Source of the DNA: Adineta ricciae
Lineage: Eukaryota; Rotifera; Eurotatoria; Adinetida; Adinetidae
Assembly: GCA_905250025.1 (NCBI GenBank)
Contig: CAJNOJ010000045.1
Coordinates: forward strand, 124,001 to 188,000
Length of the DNA stretch: 64,000 bases
Reading direction: 5' to 3'
The notes under the pieces were generated by a model. The model was given only the letters and a program-made list of their open reading frames with translations, was not told the DNA's origin and did not search any database. The position numbers and the translations under genes are program-made. Shown here piece after piece: positions 26,856-36,916 of this stretch. The stretch's first letter is position 1. The number at the start of each line of letters is the position of its first letter.

Positions 26856-27011
26856 TCAATCGCTCATGGCAATCGAATCGAGATCGATTGTTGGTTCACT
26901 CGGTTGAGCAAAGCGATAATAGATTATCAAAGTTCCCGTAATCATTAGACTAAAAACAAAGACTTCGCCAAGAAGAATTGTCAGCAGAGCAATGCTTGTT
27001 TCATTCATCAT
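26856..27011 (-). CDS. Candidate 51-residue single-pass membrane protein
   Basis: Intronless minus-strand ORF starting MMNETSIAL. A continuous hydrophobic stretch of about 24 residues (to LIIYYRF) is followed by a polar acidic tail (PSEPTIDLDSIAMSD). It ends 158 bases from the convergent tetraspanin gene. The clean membrane-plus-acidic-tail layout suggests a real short protein, but at this length it could be chance. No family recognised. Confidence 0.4.
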   Translation of the reverse strand: MMNETSIALLTILLGEVFVFSLMITGTLIIYYRFAQPSEPTIDLDSIAMSD

Positions 27012-27387
27012 TTAATTACCTATGACACGCGCTTATTTTCATTCGATTAGATATGAGTCAATATTGATTAACGAATAGAACTGAGATAAATATTGATTAT
27101 GTGTTACTACTTATCTACATGAGTAATGCGATAAGAGCGAGTGGTCTATTTGTGAGATTTATAGATTAATGACCGAGCAAGTAGAATTAGAGGGACAGGT
27201 AACCCTACGGTAACTTAGTGGAAATGACAAAATGTGATTATTGCGAGTCCAATTTTATCAATATTTATTTTAAAACATTTCTACGATTTAAAATCTAAAC
27301 AGAAAAAAAATCATTGGTTTAACCTGAAAAAAAACATATCATTGACTTTCGAGAAGCGTGATTTGTAAATGTCAATCGTCGGTGACT

Positions 27388-27750
27388 TTACGCCACTGTC
27401 AACCAATTAACCACGCCATGCCAAAGTTGTTTCCAAGTGCTTCGTTTCGGTTTCGGGTATAACGAAAGAAAAACGTAATAACATATCCAACATACGATCA
27501 CGAAAATGACGAAACGAATGAGAAGAAGCTGTCTAGGCGAGATTAGAGGTTGCTGATCAAATGGTAGCTTTGATTGCTTTTTACGAAGATCAGTTCGAAT
27601 TAAATCTTGAGGGTGTTGAATTGAACTACTATTATGATTATTTCGCGGACAGTTTCGATTTATCTTATGAGAATTTTGAGAACAGTCTGATGAAATTGGT
27701 GTATCATATTGTTGATGAGCTGAACGTGATAATGACTGACGTGTATTCAT
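27388..27750 (-). CDS. Hypothetical single-pass membrane protein, 120 residues
   Basis: Intronless minus-strand ORF, MNTRQSLSRSAHQQYD to VVNWLTVA. The first 70 residues are polar and rich in Asn, Ser, Gln and basic residues. One strong membrane helix lies at about residues 75-97 (LLLIRFVIFVIVCWICYYVF), then a basic, Trp-rich tail (KPKRSTWKQLWHGVVNWL). The layout resembles a tail-anchored or type II protein. I do not recognise a family. It lies 377 bases upstream of the 51-residue ORF on the same strand. Confidence 0.55.
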   Translation of the reverse strand: MNTRQSLSRSAHQQYDTPISSDCSQNSHKINRNCPRNNHNSSSIQHPQDLIRTDLRKKQSKLPFDQQPLISPRQLLLIRFVIFVIVCWICYYVFLSLYPKPKRSTWKQLWHGVVNWLTVA

Positions 27751-29967
27751 GAAAATAGCAAAGAATCAAAATGGAACGAGAGAATATACATTTGTCTTTC
27801 CGCGCTTAGCAAAGCTTAAATCCGAGCGCGAATTTCTGTTTGCCCGAAACTTGCCGTGCAGTAAGATGAAAATTTTCTCTTAGTTATACAATAAAGCCAT
27901 AGAAATGTCGAGTAGACAAATGAGATGGTGCTCTTATTATTCTTTAGAGTGTAAACACATACAAGTCGTCTTCGTCATCGTTCATGTATTGTTTCATAGA
28001 CGAATGAGTGAAAGTTGATCTTGAATATTTGAACAGCCAGCTGAATTTCTCAGTACATTTGCAAAGCAATCAAATATGAAAGAAAAGAGAAAGGAACGAG
28101 TATAGAAGACGATAATGATGATGATGTAAATCGGCGAGTCCAAGTTACTATTACTCGGCCATCCTAGGATTTCACTTCTTCTCGATCACTCGTTTCAAAG
28201 AATAGGAAAAGAACAGGTAATATTCTCTCTCTGTCTTCACTTGCTGATGATTGTTCATGATTGCAAGCAAGTTCAATATTAATATAAACCAAACGGTACC
28301 GAGAGAAAGGAGAAGTCCGTGTGTAGATATGTAAATATATGAATGTGATTCGTTTTCATCATTCGTCACACAAAAAGACGAAGTTTGATTATATGGCGAC
28401 GAATAAAATCAAGTTTCTCTCGAGGAGAGAATATGCTAATATACCTATCTGAACAGTGATATAAGCACGTTCGACAGGTTGATAACGAGTGTTCAGACAT
28501 TGAAAGTTTTATGAGGTAGAGGAGAGGTATGATTTGTGGATTAGTCTTTTTTTCAAGGTAATGGGTAGTCTTCCGTTGACTTTTATTCTCTTTTTCGCTT
28601 GAGATGTGAAAACCACAGGCAGGAGTGTTTTTTTTCTCTCTCTCCCTCTCTCTTGTCTGTCAGTTCTTTTATATCGGCTTTATGTTTTTCTTCAGGAATG
28701 TGCTGTTGTTCTTCTTCTTTTTTTTTCTTGCTTTTCTTGTTGCATCTTACAAATACCTATATACATCTTATAATCGATCTCATCAGAAGAAGAGAGAACA
28801 AACATGCTCGAGAAGATGAAGAGAAGAAAAGACTTGAAATTTAATTCTCCGATTCGCTCTCCTTTTGTGTGTATGTATCGAGAAAAGAAAGAAAGAAAGG
28901 TAAGCGCAGAGAGAATTTCGATCCTTTGCTATTCAGACATATACGTCGAAAAATCACTCGATGTCCTCTTTGCTTCATCTCGTCTTCATATGAGAAAGTA
29001 AAGATGTCGAACTGATGGCTCGTCTGACCGTCGTGACAAAAAAAGGATTGTGTGTTTGTTTAAACCTGGAACCAGCTCGAGTAATTGATTTCACGCAATC
29101 ATGCCTTATAGATATTTCCGGTAGCGTAAGGTTTTTCTGTTATTACCTTTTCTTCTTCTCCTTCTTCTTCTTCTTTTTCTTTCTCTTCTCATTTTCGCCG
29201 TCTTATTCTCGTACTGCTAGCCAATGTTTCCGACGAAAGAACGTCAAAGAACGGATGTAGTAATTGCTTCTCAATACGTGCGTGTGCGCTAAGAAAAGCT
29301 CAAGGTCACTTTTTTCTCACCGCTCCGTCTTTTTCCTCTTCTCTCTCTCTCTGTTCAAGAACTGATTATGTAGAAATAAAGACGCGTTTGAGCTTTATGA
29401 CATTCTGCATGAAAGTAGATGAATGTTAAGTAACATACTTAAACAAGTTGGTAAGTTTTTCTATATTTTTATTAGTACGTCACTGTTTTACAAGAGGAAG
29501 AAGAAAGTGAAGTTGCATCACATGCCAAAGATGAGAATCGAATTACTTGATTAGTCTGTCCTTGATATTAAGAAGCAGAAAGAACGGTATGTGAATGAAT
29601 CAGAGAGAGAGAGAGAAAGTTGTTGAATTCACATATGCGTAAAAATCTCAGCTCGTGGCGATGCCTGTCACTTCTCAAATGAGCTTGCGAAAGAAGAAAA
29701 AAAATAAATATATTATGTCGCTTAGCTAGAAACACTTTCATCCTTGAGCAAGAAAGAGAAAAAAAAAGAAGTTTCTAATGAAATTGAAAAAGCAATTTAA
29801 CTCTTGAAAAACAGCAGGCAAGTGCAACTGTGATTTGACCATTGTGTTTACAAAACATTCCGTTGTTCCGTTCGATCTAGCTGAAGACAAACAGAACGAA
29901 GAGAACGAAAATATTTTCTACTTGAAGTTTTCACCGATTATTTAACATAATTTATTCTAGATCGTCG
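27751..29967. other. Long intergenic region upstream of the FoxJ1-like gene
   Basis: 2.2 kb, rich in simple pyrimidine and purine tracts (for example about 28628-28655 and 29150-29190). ORFs on both strands are low-complexity. A T-rich AG acceptor at 29959-29960 sits 7 bases before the next ATG. Confidence 0.45.
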
Positions 29968-31557
29968 ATGACACAGTGGCCCTTCCCACGAAATGTTTAT
30001 ACGCTGTCATCAATGAATAAGTCAAGTGAAACTACCCATATTCTCACAACCCATAACACCAATACTCCTGCTCGGAACTCGCCAACTATATTCGATGATA
30101 GTCTAACCAATCTCTCCTGGCTACATGACATCAATATTTTAAAACGAACGATTCCAACAATCAATTCAGGAACTAATTCGCTTAATAACAAACGGAAAGA
30201 TCAATGTGTGTCGACTGTACATTCGTCATCGAGTGGTGCTTTACATCCCAATGATATCGATGATAATCATCATCATTCTAACGTTGACGATGATCACTGG
30301 AAAGTCTACCGAAACAATCCTCACATGAAACCGGTTTATTCTTATTCTCAATTGATTTTGCTAGCAATGAAAAATTCAGGTCATGAAAAAATGTCATTAG
30401 ACATGATTTGTGAATGGCTTGTTGAAAATTTTCCATATATGAAAAAGATGGAAGCAACTTGGCAGGTATTTTTTTAAAATTATATCTACATAAATTATTT
30501 AATATCTTAATAGAGGAAAAGAAAATTTGAGTTTTCCTTTCTCTTTGAAAACGTCATGCAAAAATGAACAGCGCAAAAACACATGAGCTATTTTTCAGCT
30601 TTACACACGGGAAAGAGTAAATCGACGCAACTGAGGAAATGATCTCTGACAGTTTCAAAGGAAATAGAAACATAAGTTTTTCTTTCATTTGACCTTGTAA
30701 ATGTTGCCCTGAGACAGATAAAGTAGACATTTCCTAATTGACCTCTTTTTTAGAACTCCATTCGAATTAACTTATCAGATAACAAATATTTCATGAAAGT
30801 TTCGCGTAAGAAGAAGGAAAGCGGAGAGAAAGGAGCATTTTATAAACTCTCGTTGGATCAGCAACGTCAACTAGTACAAGAACAACCAACTATCAAACGT
30901 TTACGTTCATCGAAACGGTCGGCGAAACAATCCAACCATACGATTAAAAGTGAAGTTTGGATTGACTCAGTTCTTCCGTGTATTGCAAGCAAAAGTTCCA
31001 CTTCGACTAATCCACATGATCGTACTTACGTACGAATGCCAAGTAGTTTCCTTTCTCCGATATCTTCACCGGATTCCTTAACGGTCCCACCCTTTCATCA
31101 ACAGCAACAACAACAATCGAATAGCTCATCGCCATCATCACTATCATCAGCCATCTCGAAACAAAATTTCATTCCCACGAAACTCGACGACGCGGATATG
31201 CTCCTACTCGACTCAGTCACTTTCGATTGGGATGCTTATTTATGCGAAACACCGAACGATATCGATCTATCCACAAAAACTGAACAGGACCTTTTCAATG
31301 ACTTCAATGCTGCATTGACTGATTTGACATATTCAGCGGAGATAGCAGCAGCCGGTGGTGATACAAGTGCATTTGATGGTTTTGATTGCTCTTCAAAACA
31401 CTCCACGTTCTCATCTCTATTTGAAGATGACGAACAAGCTCTCAAAATCAAAGGTCGAGGCATCAAACGACCACTATGGTGGTTGACGAATGACAACATC
31501 ACCTCAAACAAACTACCATCTTTAGAAGCAGCATTTGATCTAAAATTACCGAAATAA
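29968..31557 (+). CDS. Divergent FoxJ1-like forkhead protein
   Basis: Two exons (29968-30465, 30754-31557), 433 residues, intron 288 nt. The forkhead domain (~120-210) opens NPHMKPVYSYSQLILLAM, very close to the FoxJ1 opening, then MSLDMICEWLVENFPY and a recognition helix ATWQNSIRINLSDNKYFMKV. The intron falls between ATWQ and NSIR. FoxJ1 drives motile-cilia genes. Here the nearly invariant His of NSIRHNLS is Ile, the following Leu is Asp, and the GGFW of the wing is GAFY, so DNA contact is probably altered. The C-terminal half is acidic and Ser-rich, with a poly-Gln stretch (HQQQQQQS) and basic KRLRSSKR after the domain, plausibly an NLS. The neighbour downstream is enkurin, a ciliary protein. 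Confidence 0.8.
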
Positions 31558-32641
31558 TTCAAGCAGAAATATATTCTTCTTGTATATATATATATACTCA
31601 TTTGTGTAGAGTCTTCCTTTCTTCTCTTGTTCTATGTTTGTCGAACAGTTTTCTCTTCTTTTGCTTTGCTTTTCTTCCGTCCGAGCATCATTACCTTGAA
31701 TGTTTTTATATTTGTGCGTGTTTGATGAATTTCTCTTCTATTCTTTTCAAACTATATGTGTAACACACAGACATACATACACACTATTACTTGCAATCAT
31801 ACCATTCATACAATATTATCATGACTTATCCAAACACTCTCTTGTATTTATTGCTGATTCGAACGGTTACAGTTCATCCGTCCATATGATTATCATTTTG
31901 TACGCGCGCGCGCGTGCGTGTGTGTCTGAAGTTTTTTTTTCGCTTTTAACAGATGACAAAGAAACTGTTGTTTCATTTTTATTTGAAATAAAGTTGCATA
32001 AGCATGAAAACACTGTGTTTATGGAATAAATTAAGAAAATGAAATATTTTAATATACGTTATATGTGAAGAATGACTTCAATCAACGAACGATGCAGTAT
32101 CGAGTGCAAAAGAACTGTGCATTAGTATTTTTAAAACTCTTCAAGTTATGAAATTTCATGAAAATGGTTCATATATGCCAGTGCTCGTAGCCACAATAAA
32201 ACTTTCGAAATTGAGCACCGTATCACTGTGCTGCAATGAGACTAACAGTGTGATTCATCAGACTGATGTACATGACATTTCTATCGGGATACTTAACAGC
32301 ATGAGTCTCAAACTAGGTCAATTATCGCTGAAGTGAGAGTGTGAAGAAACTTGTGAGTGCCACCCACACCTCCATGGACAAGATTTCAAAAGTTGTGCGA
32401 CAACTAGCGACATCAATGTATTTGATTTTGAAATGATTACGAATCTATCTCGAAATTGATCGTCTAAACTAAAAAATATCGTTATTCTTTGCTCGAAATC
32501 TTTTCATTAATCGATATTTTCTTTCACGTCACTGTTGCTAAGAGACAACTGTAAAATCTGTGTGTTAGTGATGATGGTTAGGAAACTTGTTTTTAATATC
32601 GTTGCTCATTCGTATTGTTTTCTAGCATAAGTCAACAGAAG
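31558..32641. other. Intergenic, FoxJ1-like 3' flank and enkurin 5' flank
   Basis: No exon recognised. It contains an alternating CG/TG stretch. A T-rich AG acceptor (32624-32625) lies 16 bases before the enkurin ATG. Confidence 0.5.
31901..31926. repeat. Alternating (CG)n/(TG)n purine-pyrimidine tract
   Basis: Alternating TACGCGCG... then GTGTGT sequence, the type that can adopt Z-form DNA. Located in the FoxJ1-like 3' flank. Confidence 0.85.
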
Positions 32642-33665
32642 ATGGTTGTCGGAAAGAATGGAGCAAATCAACAGGATGAATCCGTGTACAATTTAATCCC
32701 TCGTACACAATATCATGCGCCAAAACCACCTCGGTAAGTGACGGTAGCTTGATTTCCTTAGTGCAATCTGTATTTGGTCGACGTTTTCCTTTGATTAGTT
32801 ACGAGTCAAGATTCAAATCGACCGTTCGTGATTCATCGAAAGATCGCACATATGAACATCGAACGATGGGTTATGCCGAAGAACCACTACCTGATCCACA
32901 ACAATTTTTGAAAAAGAAACAAGGTGAAAGCAGAGCGGCAGCCGCGGCCGTCTCCATTCGTAAGTTCCGCGTTTTTCTCAGCACGAAGTCATCTGTCGTC
33001 TTGTCTAGCAAAGGATACAATAAAATGTAAAGATTGCCAACCACGTAAACCACCTATTCCAAGTATCCACGACGCACCTAAAATGGGCGTGAGAACCGAG
33101 AAAAACTTTGTTCAAACCAATGCTTTGGATACTGTTATGACAGTGCCGAAGAAACCACAAAGAAATATCGTTGATGCTCGACATGGAGATAAATATCCAA
33201 TCGATCCAAGTGGTCTAACACCAAAATATGTATTTAAAAAAGTACGTCTTCCTTTTCCTTCAATCATGATCCGTGAACCCTAGCTTTTTACTTCAAGAAT
33301 TTTGGTGAAGTACCTGTATACATAAAAAATCGTCGAAACGACATGGAAAAGGCAAAACAAGAATACCAAACATATGTTTCAGATTACTTCCGTCGTGGAG
33401 CGATGCGCGAAATGGGCGACGATGAGCGACAAACAATTATCGATGGTGAGAGGGTGGATCGAAATCATTTCTGATGTGAGTTTTTCCGTGCCTAGGTTTG
33501 AAAAAACAATGGGAAGATGTTCATCATGAATATCAAACTTTATCGGTTATTATCGACACGATTCCGAAACGACAACACAAAGAACGGCTTGAATACGAAA
33601 TGAAAATGCTTGAAAAAGACATTGATTTACTTGAAAAACATCAAGTCATTTATATTGCAGACTAA
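32642..33665 (+). CDS. ENKUR: Enkurin (ciliary microtubule inner protein)
   Basis: Axonemal protein of motile cilia and flagella, first described as a TRPC/calmodulin adaptor in sperm. Exons 32642-32733, 32799-32959, 33009-33241, 33298-33445, 33496-33665; 267 residues (vertebrate enkurin ~256). The N-terminal block SVYNLIPRTQYHAPKPPRY includes the Pro-rich segment, then FKSTVRD, TMGYAEEPLPDPQQFLKK, PKMGVRTEKNFVQTNA and PSGLTPKYVFKKNFGEVPVYI. The C-terminal enkurin domain with its IQ-like region follows: GLKKQWEDVHHEYQTLSV, IDTIPKRQHKERLE and LEKHQVIYIAD. Start at 32642 because the conserved YNLIP block lies near the N-terminus. Confidence 0.94.
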
Positions 33666-33830
33666 ATAAACTACGAACTTCTTTTTTTTCTCGTTTTCTA
33701 CGCCTTATGCTTCTCTGAATAAAAAGAAAGGAAAATAAATATCAACTGTAGAGTCTGTTTTTTAATCTGAAAACTAGTACCAAAACGTTGACTTCGGACC
33801 TATGAAAATCTCTTCAGCAACGAACAAAAC

Positions 33831-35035
33831 AAAAAATGAAGTCGTGGAGTAGCGATGGGAGGGGTTTCTAGACATTGGTTCAGATAACCCACCGCTTTCG
33901 GACCTCATTTTCTTTCTGTCAGACAAGTCATATTCATACTGAAAAATATTTCACCTTGTGCAATTACTTCTACCGGAACGCTGAGACCTTCACCGTTTGC
34001 CATGTGAGCATCAGTCGCTAATTAGAATTGCACAATATCAATCTCATTTCACTTTATCATTTTCCTCTGTTCTCATTGTGTTCGGAGACACATCAGTGCT
34101 GATATGCCTGTGATACTGTCGCTCATCAATACGGTCGACCATGAACGTCGGTACCATACACACAGCATCACTCCGAGCGTGTTTCCGTTTTTTTTTACTT
34201 TGTTTTTACACAGTTCACTGAGTAGCATTGTCAGAATCGATTGAGCTGCAAGCGATGTGATGACTGGGAGAAGAAGAACATCGGAAGTATCTACACATCA
34301 TCATACCCTATGATGAGGATGTAAAGATATGTAAGAGAATGAATAAAGAGGACGTATAATGGAGACCAGACGTGCTTCATTAGAAATAAGAGACTTTTTA
34401 TTGTGTGAAAATATATGTAACTACGTAATGGAAACTGATCGAGGTTAGCAGGAACTCTTGTATCTAGTCTCGATCGATGAAAGAAGAAGGAGAAGGAGTG
34501 TAAGATCATGGAAGAAAATCAAACACCAGAGAGATTGCAAAACGAAAGAAGTAATAATAAGAACACTAGTAAGAATGAATATGAGAATTGATAAATAAGT
34601 CGCTCCGTCATATACGTGAAAGTTGATTTAGTTATATATGTTTGCAACTGACACGCTGTATCAATTAAAAACATCATGCGAATTTCCGTTTAAATATTCA
34701 GTTGTTAGCTTTCAAATGTCTCAACTTTTAACAAAAGTCAACAAGCTTGGAGTACATATGGCCGACATTTGGCAAAAAACATAATCACTCAGTCAATGTA
34801 CGAATATTGTATAGTTGCGTCTGGCAAAAACAGAAATGAAGTCGTGGAGTAGCGATGGGAGGAGTTTCTAGGGTGATTCAGATAACCCACCGCTTTCGGA
34901 CCTCATTTCCTTTCTGCCAGACAACTTGTATTCATATTGAAATATATTTCATCTTGTGCAATTACACTGCCTCTTTATTCTTACAAACGATATCGTGTAG
35001 AGGGCTGGAAGATAATTACACAACATCCATTTCGT
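33831..35035 (+). repeat. Left arm of a long inverted repeat, with two repeat units
   Basis: Two related units start at 33836 and 34835, each beginning ATGAAGTCGTGGAGTAGCG, followed by AACCCACCGCTTTCGGACCTC and a GTGCAATTAC block. Between them, 33985-34260 matches the reverse complement of about 40600-40875 in the right arm, including CATATCAGCACTGATGTGTC and AAACACGCTCGGAGTGATG (reverse-complement reading). The order unit-spacer-unit is the same in both arms when the right arm is reversed. About 450 bases of the left spacer have no counterpart on the right. Looks like transposon-derived sequence; no transposase seen. Confidence 0.75.
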
Positions 35036-35388
35036 TTGGCTGCAAGTCTTCTGTATTCTAACCATGTATGGAAAATAGGAGAGTGATGGTCGTGGACCAA
35101 GCATGACTGTTACTCTAATACGACCAGTTTTCATGTTTATTCTCTCGGCAGAACAATGAATTAGTGAATGACATGAAGCAAAATTTGCAAGACTTGCTCA
35201 ACATTATTCAGATCTGACCAAGATAGTGGATTTAAAATGGAACACATACTCGCTTTCAATTACGTACGAAACAGTTTTTATTTGACAATATAGAGATCAA
35301 ATATGAAGTACCGATAGACATGTAAAGTAATTGCATAACATCAATATATTCACAAGCTAAATACTACATTGATAAGGAATTGGAATGG

Positions 35389-35425
35389 CGATGCGAAAGC
35401 ATTACATACTAATGCTTTCGCATCG
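35389..35425. repeat. Perfect 16-bp hairpin
   Basis: CGATGCGAAAGCATTA at 35389-35404 and its exact reverse complement at 35410-35425, separated by the five-base loop CATAC. No T-run follows in a position that clearly makes it a terminator. Confidence 0.9.
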
Positions 35426-36607
35426 TCTTTTTTGTGAAGTTAAAAGTACTTGTTTTCCGACATTTACTTCAAAAGCGAACGAAAAGTGTATCACTTCGTC
35501 TCCTCATTTGCTTAAAAATCACGCGCACGCATGATTAAATCATATGACAATGCACCGAGTTTTATACTCACCGATGACATCGAATAGATAACAGCGAGAT
35601 CTGAAGAGCATCATATGTTCTTATATTTCTAGACACACATCTTTCTCATGTGATAACAATTAGAACATATTTCAGCATGTGATTGTCAACCCGGCAATAC
35701 TAAGCACTTGCTTACATTTGTTGAGAAAATATTTACATAGACTTTAAATTCACACAACAGTATTTTCTAGCATAACCAACATGAAATAAAAAGACCGTTT
35801 CATTGTCATCGTCATTTTCAATAGAGCTAATTTTAGCCGTATATCATATTATGAAGAAACCAATTATGATGTATTTTCTATTTTTATTACCTGTCGAAAT
35901 GAGTAGAAAAGACCATACGCATGTGCGGCGATGACGTAAATGAAAATACGCATGAAAGTAAATCCTTACATATACCACATCAGATCGTATGAGTAAGACG
36001 TCATCCGTCAGGAATAGAAAATGTTATCATTGTCAATTAATCACTATGAAGTAAAGGAGAAAAACTCATGTGTCATCAAAAAGACATCTATTTGCTTCAT
36101 TCCAGCTGATCACTTCGAACCTTCGGCTAACATTCTTGAAATTCTCGCCTTCAGCGTTTCTTCTGCTTCTTCAGCAAATACTCGCAATTCGATCGATTAT
36201 TTATTGATCGAAGCTCTCCATTTATGTGTCTTTCAAAGAAACGGAACATACACATTATGACAAAAACATATTGACTTTAGAAGAAAAAAAAAGAGAAGAT
36301 TTTATGAGAATTTTTTTACTATAATGGTCATAAATGAGAAATTAGAGAAGAGAAATACAAGTGATAAAATTGTTTTTATCTCAGATAGGCATTTAGAAAA
36401 TGTATTCAGGATTTAATATCACTATCTCTTCACTTAAGTACGAACATGTGAGTAGTACGTCATTAACTACATCACGTCATAGTATTTTCATAGGTAGATT
36501 TGTCTTTTCGTTCTGTCTCATTTTTTCTTCTGCTTCTTCTTCTCATTTCCTCAGTTATGTTTCTTTTTTTTTCTCTTCTAATATTTGGTTCTGTTTTTCC
36601 TTCTCAG

Positions 36608-36630
36608 TTTATGTATGTATGTATGTATGT
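36608..36630. repeat. (TATG)n microsatellite
   Basis: About five to six TATG units in the 5' flank of the QRICH1-like gene. Confidence 0.9.
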
Positions 36631-36916
36631 AAAAACAACGACGACCTATCATCGGTTTATCGAGCACGCGAACCAAACGGTAGAGACATATATACATATA
36701 TATATACGCGATTACTATCATAGACATATATTTATACATGAAATTTGTCTCCCATCATTACGCTGTGGTCTATTTATATCATCTGGTTTATGTCGCGTAT
36801 CTATTCATTAAAGAATAAAAGTTATTTTTATATTCGTTACATATGCGCATAACTTCGCTCTATCAATGACTTTTTTCTTCTTTCTCAATCTAGATTACAT
36901 AGGAAAACATTCAACG

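Larger units (their letters stand above)
33666..36916. other. Non-coding, repeat-bearing region 5' of the QRICH1-like gene
   Basis: Holds the left repeat arm (33831-35035), the hairpin at 35389-35425, a TATG microsatellite at 36608-36630 and otherwise AT-rich sequence. No coding exon recognised. Confidence 0.55.

Noticed and set aside
36400-36811. ORFs around the TATG repeat 5' of the QRICH1-like gene
   Set aside because: Low-complexity translation (MYVCMYV) of a microsatellite; no coding evidence.
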